From Lingula anatina (Eukaryota; Brachiopoda; Lingulata; Lingulida; Lingulidae): a stretch of DNA of 25,119 nt. Below, piece by piece: positions 10,301 to 19,093 of the stretch; the stretch's first letter is position 1; each line of letters starts with the position of its first letter. The notes below the pieces were generated by a model. That model did no database searches and was not told the DNA's origin. It saw only the letters and a program-made list of their open reading frames with translations. Made by a program: the position numbers and the translations under genes. The stretch covers positions 367,890 through 393,008 of the forward strand of contig NW_019776091.1 of NCBI RefSeq assembly GCF_001039355.2. Direction: 5' to 3'.

Positions 10301-10747
10301 TTAGTAAGTGGTAAACACATTCGCCTCATTTTCAACATATGATTTCTTACGAAAACAACTAAATAAAGGATACAGACGAAGGTCGGTTGCAACACCATCT
10401 TGCAAATCTAGCTGGTTTATCATTTCCTTCCATTCTTGTTTCAATACCAGCTTGATTTTGAAGTCATTTTTACCATCCACCAGACACGCCGTATACTGCG
10501 CTATATATGTCTCAATGAGTGATTTAAGACTGTCAAGAGAGATCTCATCATTTAAATGTGGGATTTTTAATTGCTGCAGATCAAAACCATTTTTACTTCG
10601 TTCTCTCATCAATTGATAGTATTGTTCCTTATTTAAAATGAATTTGACAACGCTTTCTAGGCCTCCTCCGGTCATGCTGCTGTCACAAACAGCATCCTTG
10701 TTGGGAGGTAGCACTGGGTAAAAAAGATCGTTTTTGCTGGTGGCCAT
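10301..10747 (-). CDS. Unrecognised 148-aa protein
   Basis: An intact minus-strand frame runs from ATG (10747) in a good context (GCAATGG) to TAA (10301-10303). No family is recognised. The N-terminus is polar (MATSKNDLFYPVLPPNKDAVC), followed by a Gly patch (TGGGLES) and a helical, amphipathic middle (VVKFILNKEQYYQLMRERSK; SLDSLKSLIETYIAQYTACL), ending with LRLYPLFSCFRKKSYVENE. There is no signal peptide or membrane segment, so a cytosolic or nuclear soluble protein is likely. A TATA box lies about 100 bp upstream. A candidate splice donor, TTTTC|GTAAGA at 10350 in phase 1, could connect it to a downstream exon, but no phase-matched acceptor was found before 9769. It may be a complete single-exon gene. 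Confidence 0.65.
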   Translation of the reverse strand: MATSKNDLFYPVLPPNKDAVCDSSMTGGGLESVVKFILNKEQYYQLMRERSKNGFDLQQLKIPHLNDEISLDSLKSLIETYIAQYTACLVDGKNDFKIKLVLKQEWKEMINQLDLQDGVATDLRLYPLFSCFRKKSYVENEANVFTTY

Positions 10748-10847
10748 TGCTACTGGTTTAAGTTGTCTATCTCAGAACTGCTGTAACAGTAGCTGCATTC
10801 TCCAATCCATGCATGCTGAGAATAAATTCGTTGTACAAGCACCGTAT

Positions 10848-10857
10848 GCTTTTATAC
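10848..10857 (-). promoter_or_regulatory. TATA box for the 148-aa gene
   Basis: The minus strand reads GTATAAAAGC, a close match to the TATA consensus. It is about 100 bases upstream of the ATG at 10747, which would put the start site near 10820-10828 and give a 5' untranslated region of about 75-80 bases. Confidence 0.6.
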
Positions 10858-11190
10858 GACACCTTATGTAAACAGTCACCCCTATTGACTACTCAGTGTG
10901 GAAAAAGTAATTCAAACACTGTTGCAATAAAGTGTCTCGGATTTCAGGAGGTCGACTGAGGAATTGAAAAGCTGTGTCAAATGTGAGGTCGATGGTGGTG
11001 TGGTGTTTTGAGTTTTGATTGGTCTCCACCTTGGTGCATGTTGGTCCTATTAGTTTAACTTAGTCTTTTTTTATTTAGATTGTGTGCAAGGTTTTATATG
11101 TAGGCGGTCTGTTTTTGCCCAACAGCTTAGATTTGTTTTGTTTATGGTAATCTACTATATGGTCTCCAAGTCCCGCTCGTTTTATAGATC

Positions 11191-12075
11191 ATGGCGGTGT
11201 GTGACAGACGACAGGTGCCAAGGTACGTCTTCTAATAAGACCTTATAATATTTTTCATTTTCTCTAGTAGCCTACACAATTTAACCTATGCGACCTATGC
11301 CTGATACATTTTATCTAGGTGTTTAAGATGTTGTAATCACACGGGTTGGTTTGTCCATTGTAAGAACAGTATTTCGAATCTGTAAAGTAGTTTGCACATT
11401 CAAATAGAAAATATATAAAATGGGCCTACTTAAGAGATGATATTTACAAAAGATAAGCAATGATTAGACAATTGCCGAGCCGTGTGCTATGTATGTCACT
11501 GCTAGGTTTTCTGTGTTGGCTTATTCAGGCTTTTACAACTTTTTAAGTGTCTCCAACATGGGATTCTGAACAGTCGTTACCAGTACACAATAAATAAGAA
11601 GATAAATAAGAACTTTATATCTCCAAGACACAGCTGATCTGTTTGTAGTTAACAACATTTTACCATAATTTGCAGCCGCTCTTCAACAAAAAGACCAAAG
11701 TCGTCGCCATCATGTTGGCCTATTCATCAGTGTGAAAATGATACAAAGGAACGTCCCCGGAGAGCCGTTAACACCCTGACAGTCAATCACCATCAATACG
11801 ATACTCCAGCAGAAACTGTTTCACCTTTAATCGAAAAGATGAAAAAAAACATTGCTGTTCTTCGAGCCCAATTAAATGAATGCCAACTTAGGCTAGAGGA
11901 AACCCTCGTGGCAATGAAGAGAATGTGTATAACATTAGAAAACGCGCTAGGTGGGTCACTTCGTTGGAACAATTCACAGTACAAGCAAACAGTGGAAGAT
12001 TATCTGGCTCACTTCGATGACGAAAACGCAATGAATATTGCTCTAGTGTCAATGAGTGACATGGTCGCAGTTTGA
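11191..12075 (+). CDS. 143-aa coiled-coil protein, two exons (paralogue 1)
   Basis: The model joins 11191-11222 and 11676-12075. The ATG is in a strong context (ATCATGG) with an in-frame TAG two codons upstream, so the start is well fixed. Exon 1 encodes MAVCDRRQVP and ends CCAAG|GTACGT in phase 2; exon 2 follows ...TTTGCAG with the matching single base and stays open for 133 codons to TGA. The N-terminal half is basic and Ser/Pro-rich (TKRPKSSPSCWP). The C-terminal half has heptad-like leucines (IAVLRAQLNECQLRLEETLV), then MKRMCITLENALGGSLRW and a Tyr/acidic tail, suggesting a short coiled coil and oligomerisation. No known domain is recognised. The core is shared with the gene at 17937-18266. 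It is head to head with the minus-strand gene starting at 10747. Confidence 0.8.
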
Positions 12076-12345
12076 GGATTTAATCAAAATGAGCATAACT
12101 AACATGTACATACTCTTCACCCCATCTGTGGATTTCATTTGAATTATTCCGAAACCTATGTGAATTACTTCAAGATGCTTTTAAAGTAGGAAGATTATTC
12201 TCCTAGCCCAACTTGCTATCTCATTTTACATAACAGTCGTGTTGATTCAGTTAAATCGCCAGCCGATGCCACCACAGGAAGCATACCACGTAAAAGCATA
12301 TTTCAGCAGTTATGTATTTCCCAAATTCATTATATAGAAAATAGA

Positions 12346-12412
12346 CTGGACCAGATGGTAGAGTGGTCACTTCAGGTGCGTTGGGTCGTGGAATCAATCC
12401 CCGGCCGGTGTG
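12346..12412 (+). mobile_element. tRNA-derived SINE head (or tRNA pseudogene)
   Basis: TGGTAGAGTGG at 12356-12366 matches the RNA polymerase III A box, and GGAATCAATCC at 12390-12400 is a degenerate B box (GGTTCGAATCC type) at the usual tRNA spacing, followed by CCCGGCCGGTG. The cloverleaf is not intact, so this is not a working tRNA gene. The unrelated body may extend to about 12535; no tail or target duplication was identified. Confidence 0.6.
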
Positions 12413-12829
12413 ACGGGAATAGTATTCCTAGGAATGAAACTCCAGGATCCCGCCTGATTTCATGGAATTCCGTCAATTTTCACCGGAAGTTGTCTGTTCG
12501 TCGCTAGGCCTTACGTTATATTCTCCTGACGATCTATTTAGATTTACCATAAAGTATGATAGTTGAGTGTCGGTAATTGCGACCAAAGGGATACCCGATC
12601 ACTGTGTACGGCCCAAGGTGCCAGATAACGAGCAGCACTGTTTTCTAGGGACGCAAAACAGCATCGTTATCAGTAGTGTCGTTTTTCAAAAGCCCTACTG
12701 GCTGCCAGAAACTAGTGGCGTTTTTGCGAAAACGATCCCGGCGCTCAGAACAGGAGTGGAAGGAGGGAGAGACGGCAGTCAATTATAGTTTTCCACGGCC
12801 AGATAACCTTTACTGTGACAGACGACAGC
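12413..12829. other. Possible SINE body and GC-richer non-coding stretch
   Basis: No gene is supported. Short overlapping open frames here are in several frames on both strands, which fits high GC content. A small palindrome, GGAATAGTATTCC, lies at 12417-12429. Confidence 0.4.
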
Positions 12830-13100
12830 CGATAGGTGTCTATGGCACACGCACAAGCCGCCTTTATCTGCGATTAACGTTGAAGTCGGGCAGAGTTTCA
12901 CGCGCGAAGCGTAAGCCGGGTCGTAGTCGGGTCGGTGTCTTGGAGGCATAAGTAAGCTTCACTGGAGAAGCCGGCCTCGGCATTACGGCCTCTTTCCGCC
13001 GTGCAATGAGGCCACTTCGACCGAAGATCGGTATGTGCGGGGCACAGGTAGCCTTCACCTCGGCAGCCGAACTGCCTATTACGGTCTCCCTCCGCCGTGC
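12830..13100. repeat. Degenerate 96-bp tandem repeat in a GC- and CpG-rich block
   Basis: 12945-13004 and 13041-13100 align over 60 bases without gaps at about 70% identity, both ending TCCGCCGTGC, with a period of 96 bases. A weaker third unit begins near 12831 (GATAGGTGTCTATGGCAC), 99 bases earlier. All periods are multiples of three. On the minus strand the units read as related peptides (TAEGDRN...EGYLCPAHTD and TAERGRN...EAYLCLQDTD) in one open frame. That could be a remnant of a repeated protein or chance. Confidence 0.55.
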
Positions 13101-14754
13101 GCTGCGACCAAGATAACCGCTGATTGTTGTCTGCGATCAAAAATATTAGGTTGGGGGAGGGCGGGTGCTGGATGCAAGTCTCGGTGTCCACCTTTTTCGC
13201 TCAGGCAACCCAATCTTGATCAGCAGCTTTTCGACAACGCAACTGACTTCCCGGCACAATTTTGCCTTAATGTACACATTTGAAATTTGAAAGGTGTGTA
13301 CATTTTGTCATTTAAACCATTTTCAAACAAACACGCAAGTGATAGGTAATCTAGACTAAACCGAAAAGTCAGATTTCATATTCGTTAGCAATTCGAGGGA
13401 GACAGAAAGGCCATTTTCATATTCGTTCAAGGGACTGGAAGATCGTCAATGGATGATCGTGAGGGATCTGAGCGCGACGATAAGGCAATTTCCACACTAG
13501 TTCAAGGGACTTCGTAAGTGTTAAGGGCTTGAACTCACCAAATGTTAAGTCCAAAGGTTTCTACTAGAACGCACAGACAGAGCTGTTTAATTTATCCCTA
13601 TACAACCAGACCTCGGAAAATTGAATAGCGTGCATCGTTTTTTAATGTACTTTATATATTTGTATATACTTATTTCAATTTTGGCACTTAAACTGCGTTT
13701 TGATAGTTTAATTTAAATTTGAATCTAAATCTATGCTTAAGCACCTGTATTAATAAGGGAAATGCTTGTCACCGCTATCCCTACCAAAATGGAGTATCAA
13801 GTTACAAATTTTTCTTCAAATTTGACATAACAATTGGCCTGAAATATAAACTAACCTTAACTAAAATATAAAAAGGCTAGCATGCGTGAGTCTGTGTGTG
13901 TTTGTGTTTGTATATTAGATTTTCATTATTAATTATATGACTTCTAATTATGCTAGACCTTCTGTACATAATAATTGTTAGGGAACCTTGGGACTACTCA
14001 AACAGAAACACTTATAGAATGACAACGGAGCTTCTATTCGAATTCACTCAAGCCGTTATTTATATCTGAAAGTGGTATCTGAAAGTGTTACTTTCGAAAT
14101 ATTCAATTTTAAGCGATTTTGCCGATATTTGGCAGTTACCTTCACAATTATATTGTAAGAAATTTGCAGAAAAAGTAGTTAAAAGTTATATCCATACAAT
14201 GTACGCTGTCCCATTCAATATGTTGACTTTGCATATCTAGATAACAAATACAATATGTAAATAGTTAATACAATGTGTTTTTAAATGACTAATACGATAT
14301 GCTTAAATGTTGTAAATGCATTTTTATGCACGTTTTTAGTTGAATGTGTCTTTGTCATTTCAAATTTCACCTATTAAGTTGTGACTTAAGTTCATTCAGT
14401 TAGAGAATTATTGTTAATACTGATACTGCTAGCGCTTTTGTTCGGGTCAGTTGAACCCCAATGCCTAATTGTGTATTTTGGGGCTTAATGTGGTAAGATG
14501 TCTTATGACTCTGGATATAACATGTTTTATTGAATTACAGTCATTGTAAAGTCTATATAAAGTGGTGAAATAAATATAATTTCCCTTGTTTCACAAATTT
14601 ACGGAAAATATTACAATGAGAGAAGCTATAGGCCTGACTAACTCAGCAATGAGCCTCAACTACGAGTATGTGTTTATAAACCAAAATATTAACATAAATG
14701 GTATATACAGTAGTCTGAAACTCTGGAATGGATACCAGCCATGTACACTGGACA
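13101..14754. other. Gene-free spacer
   Basis: A degenerate direct repeat near 13372-13515 recurs as TTCATATTCGTT and GTTCAAGGGACT words. The rest is AT-rich. CTATATAAAG at about 14553 resembles a TATA box, and an open frame starts at ATG 14616, but that frame runs into the Tc1/mariner relic, so no separate gene is claimed. Confidence 0.5.
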
Positions 14755-15056
14755 TTGACACAGTTTTCAGCAGGAGAAGCTTTGTCAGAATTTATGGACG
14801 GGTAAGGGTTTGGAAAACAGCTGGAAAGAAGTAACTTTGCAATTATCTGGCTTTGATTGACAGGAAGTGTCCCACATAAGTCATTCATGGGGCGAATTGG
14901 ACTACTCTGGTGTAGGCAAGCTGGCAGTGGTCAACGGGAACCTTAACAAACACCATTACATTCAAGTTCTGGAAAGGAATTCTGTCGAGAATATCTTTGG
15001 GGACCACGATCACCCATTTCTCTTTTAATCAGCATGATAAGGCAACGCAACAGTAG
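14755..15056 (+). pseudogene. Tc1/mariner transposase fragment, frameshifted
   Basis: Three frames give contiguous homology to the catalytic core of Tc1-like transposases. First, TVFSRRSFVRIYGRVRVWKT with a stop at 14832 corresponds to the usual FSDES...VW segment. Second, 14864-15028 gives EVSHISHSWGE, then LDYSGVGKLAVVNGNLNKHH, YIQVLERN and FGDHDHPFLF before TAA, matching the VMVWG...GKL...YIQVL...HPF pattern. Third, NQHDKAT (15027-15047) matches the QQDNA motif holding the second catalytic Asp. The first catalytic Asp (FSDES) is replaced (FSRRS). Inverted terminal repeats were not found. This is dead transposon debris. Confidence 0.8.
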
Positions 15057-16274
15057 GCTATAGTTGTATGGGAATCGGATTCAGATCTCCAATGGTACTG
15101 ATGAAGGGTAACCGGTAATAAAAGTGATCGTTTGTCGCTCCTTTTGTATTTTCTTCCTTTCTACTTCGAATTTAATTAAATATATGTACCATTTTTTTCT
15201 TCAGGTGGGGCATGTTGTCAGACGCCGTCTCTTAACGTGTATGAGAATACAAAAAACAATTCAGTGATCCTAGAAACAATGCGCGTTCTAAATAGCAGTT
15301 GATTTAAAGAACCAACATTTACTTTAAAAGGGTATTCAAATATTATAATAAATACAGTTTCATATAAAATTTTTCTTGTCATGAACTAACAGTAGTGAAA
15401 AATAATGTATCCATTGTGGGATCCATTGTTATTATACTACCTATGGATTGTGAAATAAAGAGCGAGAGAAAGAGACAATAGATCAAAGCAATAGGTTCAT
15501 AGTTAAGGTCAGCAACAGGCTCGGTTTTTTATTTACTTTCTAAAAGTGTTTTGTAAGTGTCCTGCTAACCAGCTAAAATGGTTTTGTAATTTTGCAAGGT
15601 GTTCTGTTCACAAATATAATCGCCAGATTTGTTAATCCATTTTATTTTCTTTGAGAGACCTTACGTACAGTGTAAAGCTGACACGGACTATAGAATTGCG
15701 GATTGCGGTTTTCACATAAAGTATAGAAGTTTCATTACGTCGGCGTGATTTTTATGCTGGCGAAGTAAGTGTGCAATAATTCACTAAAATTAATTAACCT
15801 CGTCTGTTAGAATGCATGCACCCTTGTTGCTGTTTATTCCGAATGCAATGAAGGGACGTTAATCTCCTTTTTTCTTATTATTCGAACCCCCCCCCCCCTC
15901 CCACCGTATGAAAAATATGAAAAAGAGAGGTAAAACACTGCTCCGAATTAGCGGTGTCTGTCCGCGGGATCAAAAAAATCTAAAAAAAGGTCTTGTTAGA
16001 ATTCCTGTAATATTTAAGAATCTTTTTTGATACCTTTGGAAAAGGTATATAAGAAAAGGTGGGTGATAAATACTGCTAGCCGGAAACCAGAAAAATATGA
16101 TCGCAGTGGTTATTTCGAAGGCAATCGGTGCACCTGATTGCCTGCATTTTGGAAGTTTATTCGGCTTTTAATATCTAAATAATTTAGTTGAATATTTCCC
16201 TCATATAAAGCGTGTGTTTACATTTTTTAATTACTCTGTAAAGTTTACTGAATATTTAAAATGAATTTAGCCTT

Positions 16275-16317
<43 letters not shown>

Positions 16318-17930
16318 ACACTGACAAAATATGATGTCACAACAAATTATCAATGCAAATGCATATAAAAAGATGCATGCAAGCTAGCGTTTGAGCCTTT
16401 CTTTGATGTAGTTGCTGAGTGTCAGATCTTTTTAAATTTTAGCTTAAATCGTTCAGATAAAAGATATATAGTACAAAATTAAAGATCAATTTAAATCCAG
16501 TCGATTCATCTATGATGTTCTCAAATAATAGCTTTCAGGTATTCATTAAATTGTCAGGGGTATTCATAGTTTTTAGGTTCCTTGGAAAACATTCGTTATT
16601 AGGACCATGAACTTGTAGAGTGATGTAGCCATAGGTTTTAGTCTGGCTACTGATTGTGTCAGTATTAACTGATCAAGTGACGTCGAGTTATGATTTGGAG
16701 TACTAGTATGATGTTAAACTAAGTTCAGTGGGTAAGGAGGGGGGTAGCGAATAAATAAAAAATATGTACATACCCTGTAGATAAGTTCCATGCTCTAACA
16801 GAGGCCAGCGCAACTGTTTTAAAACCGGTGTACTGTAATTTCCCATGGGTATGCTGGTTAAGAGTAGCACTGAAATAGGTTAACACGTTTATCTTATTTT
16901 CTCCTATTCATTTTATCGAAAAAAAAAGTTTAAATGTGCATTAAAAAGTGGAGATGTAGAATGAATGCATATTAGAAAAAGAGAGAAATAAAACCCGCAC
17001 CACAGCACTATTATTAATGTTTTTCCTGTGGCGATAAACACAATGCTTTTATATCAGCCCTAGCGACATACTTTCTAACACTGACATAAAAACCGATTGT
17101 TCCCGTTTTACTTCCTTTTCTCTACCCTTTGGACTGTAAGTTAATTATCCAAATATTTTCAATATGCATTTTGGTTAAATGAAATATAATCGTCCATTTC
17201 ATAATTATATTTATACGCATGGATAACTGTTTTATTGTTGCATGGTAAAATTGACTGTTGTATTAGAAAACACGGTCTTTGATCCTGTTTCAATGCAACA
17301 TAATCCCATATCTCTACAGCTTGCTAATCGATATCCTCGTATGTAGTCTAAGAGCTCGAGTTTAACGTGATTATGACTCATTTGACTCATTTTTGCTAGT
17401 ACGTGAGTAGTACGTGAACAAAAGAGGTGTATTTTCAGACAAGCTCAGAAGGTGAGAATTATTTTAAATAACTGTTTTATTTAGAAGTCTGTATTTGTGA
17501 AAAATGTGGAGTAGTAATGACATAATCAGGAACAAAATTTGGCATGACAAAATGTTTTTTTTTACAGTGATTAAAAGCATACGCAGGTCTTCCTTCTTAG
17601 ATAGATGGAAGCTTGGGAATTTCATATACCTTGTGATACAATAACTTACAATTTCATAAATTGAAAGCAACATTTGCTGATTTAACACAGGGGACATGTA
17701 CACATATGATTGACATTTTATATGTTTTGCGTGTTTTTGTTGTTGTTGGTTTTAATATGACTACGTCGTTCACCATTAATTGTTCAATCACTGGGGAGTG
17801 ACTCACGGGGATTCTTGTCAAATCTAAAAGTAAATAAATTTGGTGAAAGAATGCAACCGATATGTAAACAAAGAATATCACATTGCATCTTCATTCTCCA
17901 TTTGTATATTATATTTTTTATCTTCCGTAG
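15057..17930. other. Gene-poor spacer, with a possible 5' untranslated exon of the next gene
   Basis: No coding exon is supported. Contents include a C run at 15889-15898, an (ATA)n microsatellite at 16277-16315, and A runs near 16920. Near its right end, TTTTCAGACAAGCTCAGAAG|GTGAGA offers a donor at 17452. Paired with the acceptor CTTCCGTAG at 17930 it would make a 479-bp intron, close to the 453-bp intron of the paralogous gene at 11191. No in-frame ATG precedes it, so it would be a 5' untranslated exon. Confidence 0.45.
16277..16315. repeat. (ATA)n microsatellite
   Basis: Thirteen uninterrupted ATA/AAT triplets. Confidence 0.95.
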
Positions 17931-17936
17931 ATAAAA

Positions 17937-18266
17937 ATGCAGAGCAGTAAGAAATATAAAACACAGATTGAAGACAAAGACATTCCCTCGACAAAGGAAA
18001 CAACGCCCGCACCTTGTGACGAGTCAGATGTGAGTCATCAGAGGGCTGAAAAGTCCGTCCTCGTCCTGAGATCAAAGTTAAACGAGGCCTTATTGCGCCA
18101 GGAAGAGACCCTTGTCAAACTAAAGACGATGTGTTTAGAAATTGAAAATTCCCTCGGCGGACCTCTTCGCTGGAGACATAAAGAATACACGGAAAACGTG
18201 AAGAGATATCTCTCAAACAAGGAAGGAGAGAGTTGTATTGACGTAGCTTTCATGTCGTTGAATTGA
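17937..18266 (+). CDS. 109-aa coiled-coil protein (paralogue 2)
   Basis: The frame is intact from ATG (17937, AAAATGC context) to TGA. It starts six bases after a likely acceptor, TTATCTTCCGTAG at 17930, whose TAG is also an in-frame stop. Residues 1-40 are polar and charged (KKYKTQIEDKDIPSTKETT). From about residue 38 the protein aligns with the product of 11191-12075 at roughly 32 of 71 positions by hand count: VLR..LNE, LR.EETLV..K.MC, EN.LGG.LRW, Y...V..YL. The leucine-rich stretch (VLVLRSKLNEALLRQEETLV) suggests a short coiled coil. Absence of signal peptide suggests an intracellular protein. The family is not recognised. Substitutions spread outside the conserved core with an open frame argue for selection on both copies. 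Confidence 0.8.
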   Translation: MQSSKKYKTQIEDKDIPSTKETTPAPCDESDVSHQRAEKSVLVLRSKLNEALLRQEETLVKLKTMCLEIENSLGGPLRWRHKEYTENVKRYLSNKEGESCIDVAFMSLN

Positions 18267-18752
18267 CTGGATGATATATACGCTTTATAAGAAAACTGGC
18301 CAAATATCTTAGCAATATGTAGTTCAAAGGGAGACCAATGATTACTAATTCGTATTACAATAATACCAAAGGACCTTGAGCTTCAAAAAAAGGTGACTGC
18401 GTTCATTCCTATTCCTTGAGAAAAATGGAAAATTCAAAGTCAGTAACAGTTTATGGTGATTGGTTAATTTCATAACATATTTTAATTCTGATCACTTGTT
18501 TATCACATAATAACTGAGTTTTGGACATGGTCCAAGCATCAGTAATTCAAATGATATTTTAGATATCTTTAACAGAAAACAAGTCTCCCAGGGATAACCT
18601 AATAAGGAAATGTTTCATGGTGACTTGCAACATGAAAATGGAAAATATTTTGCGATCACGCAAATGCAATGAAAAGAAAACAAGTAAATCCATGATCAGT
18701 GCCAGAAATAGAGTTTAAATATTTGTGAAGTTGTATGAAAATACAGTCGGTG

Positions 18753-18758
18753 AATAAA
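18753..18758 (+). terminator. Poly(A) signal of the 109-aa coiled-coil gene
   Basis: AATAAA about 490 bases after the stop codon is followed within 30 bases by a GT-rich element (GTTGTTGTTATTGTTC), the arrangement expected for cleavage near 18775. Confidence 0.55.
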
Positions 18759-18910
18759 CGTTTGAAAGCTCCAGACCGTTGTTGTTATTGTTCACTATAA
18801 CACCTTTATAAAAATTAGAAATCATTTTCCTTTGCAACAATGTTTGATAACAATACCAATTAGAAGTAATACAATAAATAGATTAAAGGGATAACAACTC
18901 TCCTATATTT

Positions 18911-18973
18911 CACAGTATATACATTGTGAACCAAACAATATACATATACACAGTATATACATTGTGAACCAAA
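18911..18973. repeat. 25-bp direct repeat, two copies
   Basis: 18911-18935 and 18949-18973 are identical, both starting CACAGTATATACATTGTG, with a 38-base offset. The first half is also roughly self-complementary. Confidence 0.9.
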
Positions 18974-19092
18974 TAATACAAGTGAAAGTGAGGCTGACCT
19001 AATTAGTTGCTGCTTTGGGGGAGCTCTTCAAAAATCAAAAAAAGGTAACTACAAATGTAGAATTCACACAAGGAATTTATTGCTAACAGTTT

Positions 19093-19093
19093 N
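19093..19093. other. Single-N assembly gap
   Basis: One N with no duplicated flank visible. Both sides are equally CpG-poor, which argues against a join between unrelated sequences here. Confidence 0.85.

Noticed and set aside
12346-12412. A functional tRNA gene
   Set aside because: The B box is degenerate and the stems do not pair as a cloverleaf; a SINE head fits better.
12567-13283. Several overlapping 60-100 codon frames on both strands
   Set aside because: They reflect high GC content and internal repeats; no splice sites, start context or family match supports any one of them.
14586-14834. 82-codon gene with a TATA-like CTATATAAAG 30 bases upstream and a GTAAGG donor
   Set aside because: Its C-terminal part reads as Tc1/mariner transposase (VFSRRSFVRIYGRVRVW), so the frame is transposon debris; the TATA match is probably chance.
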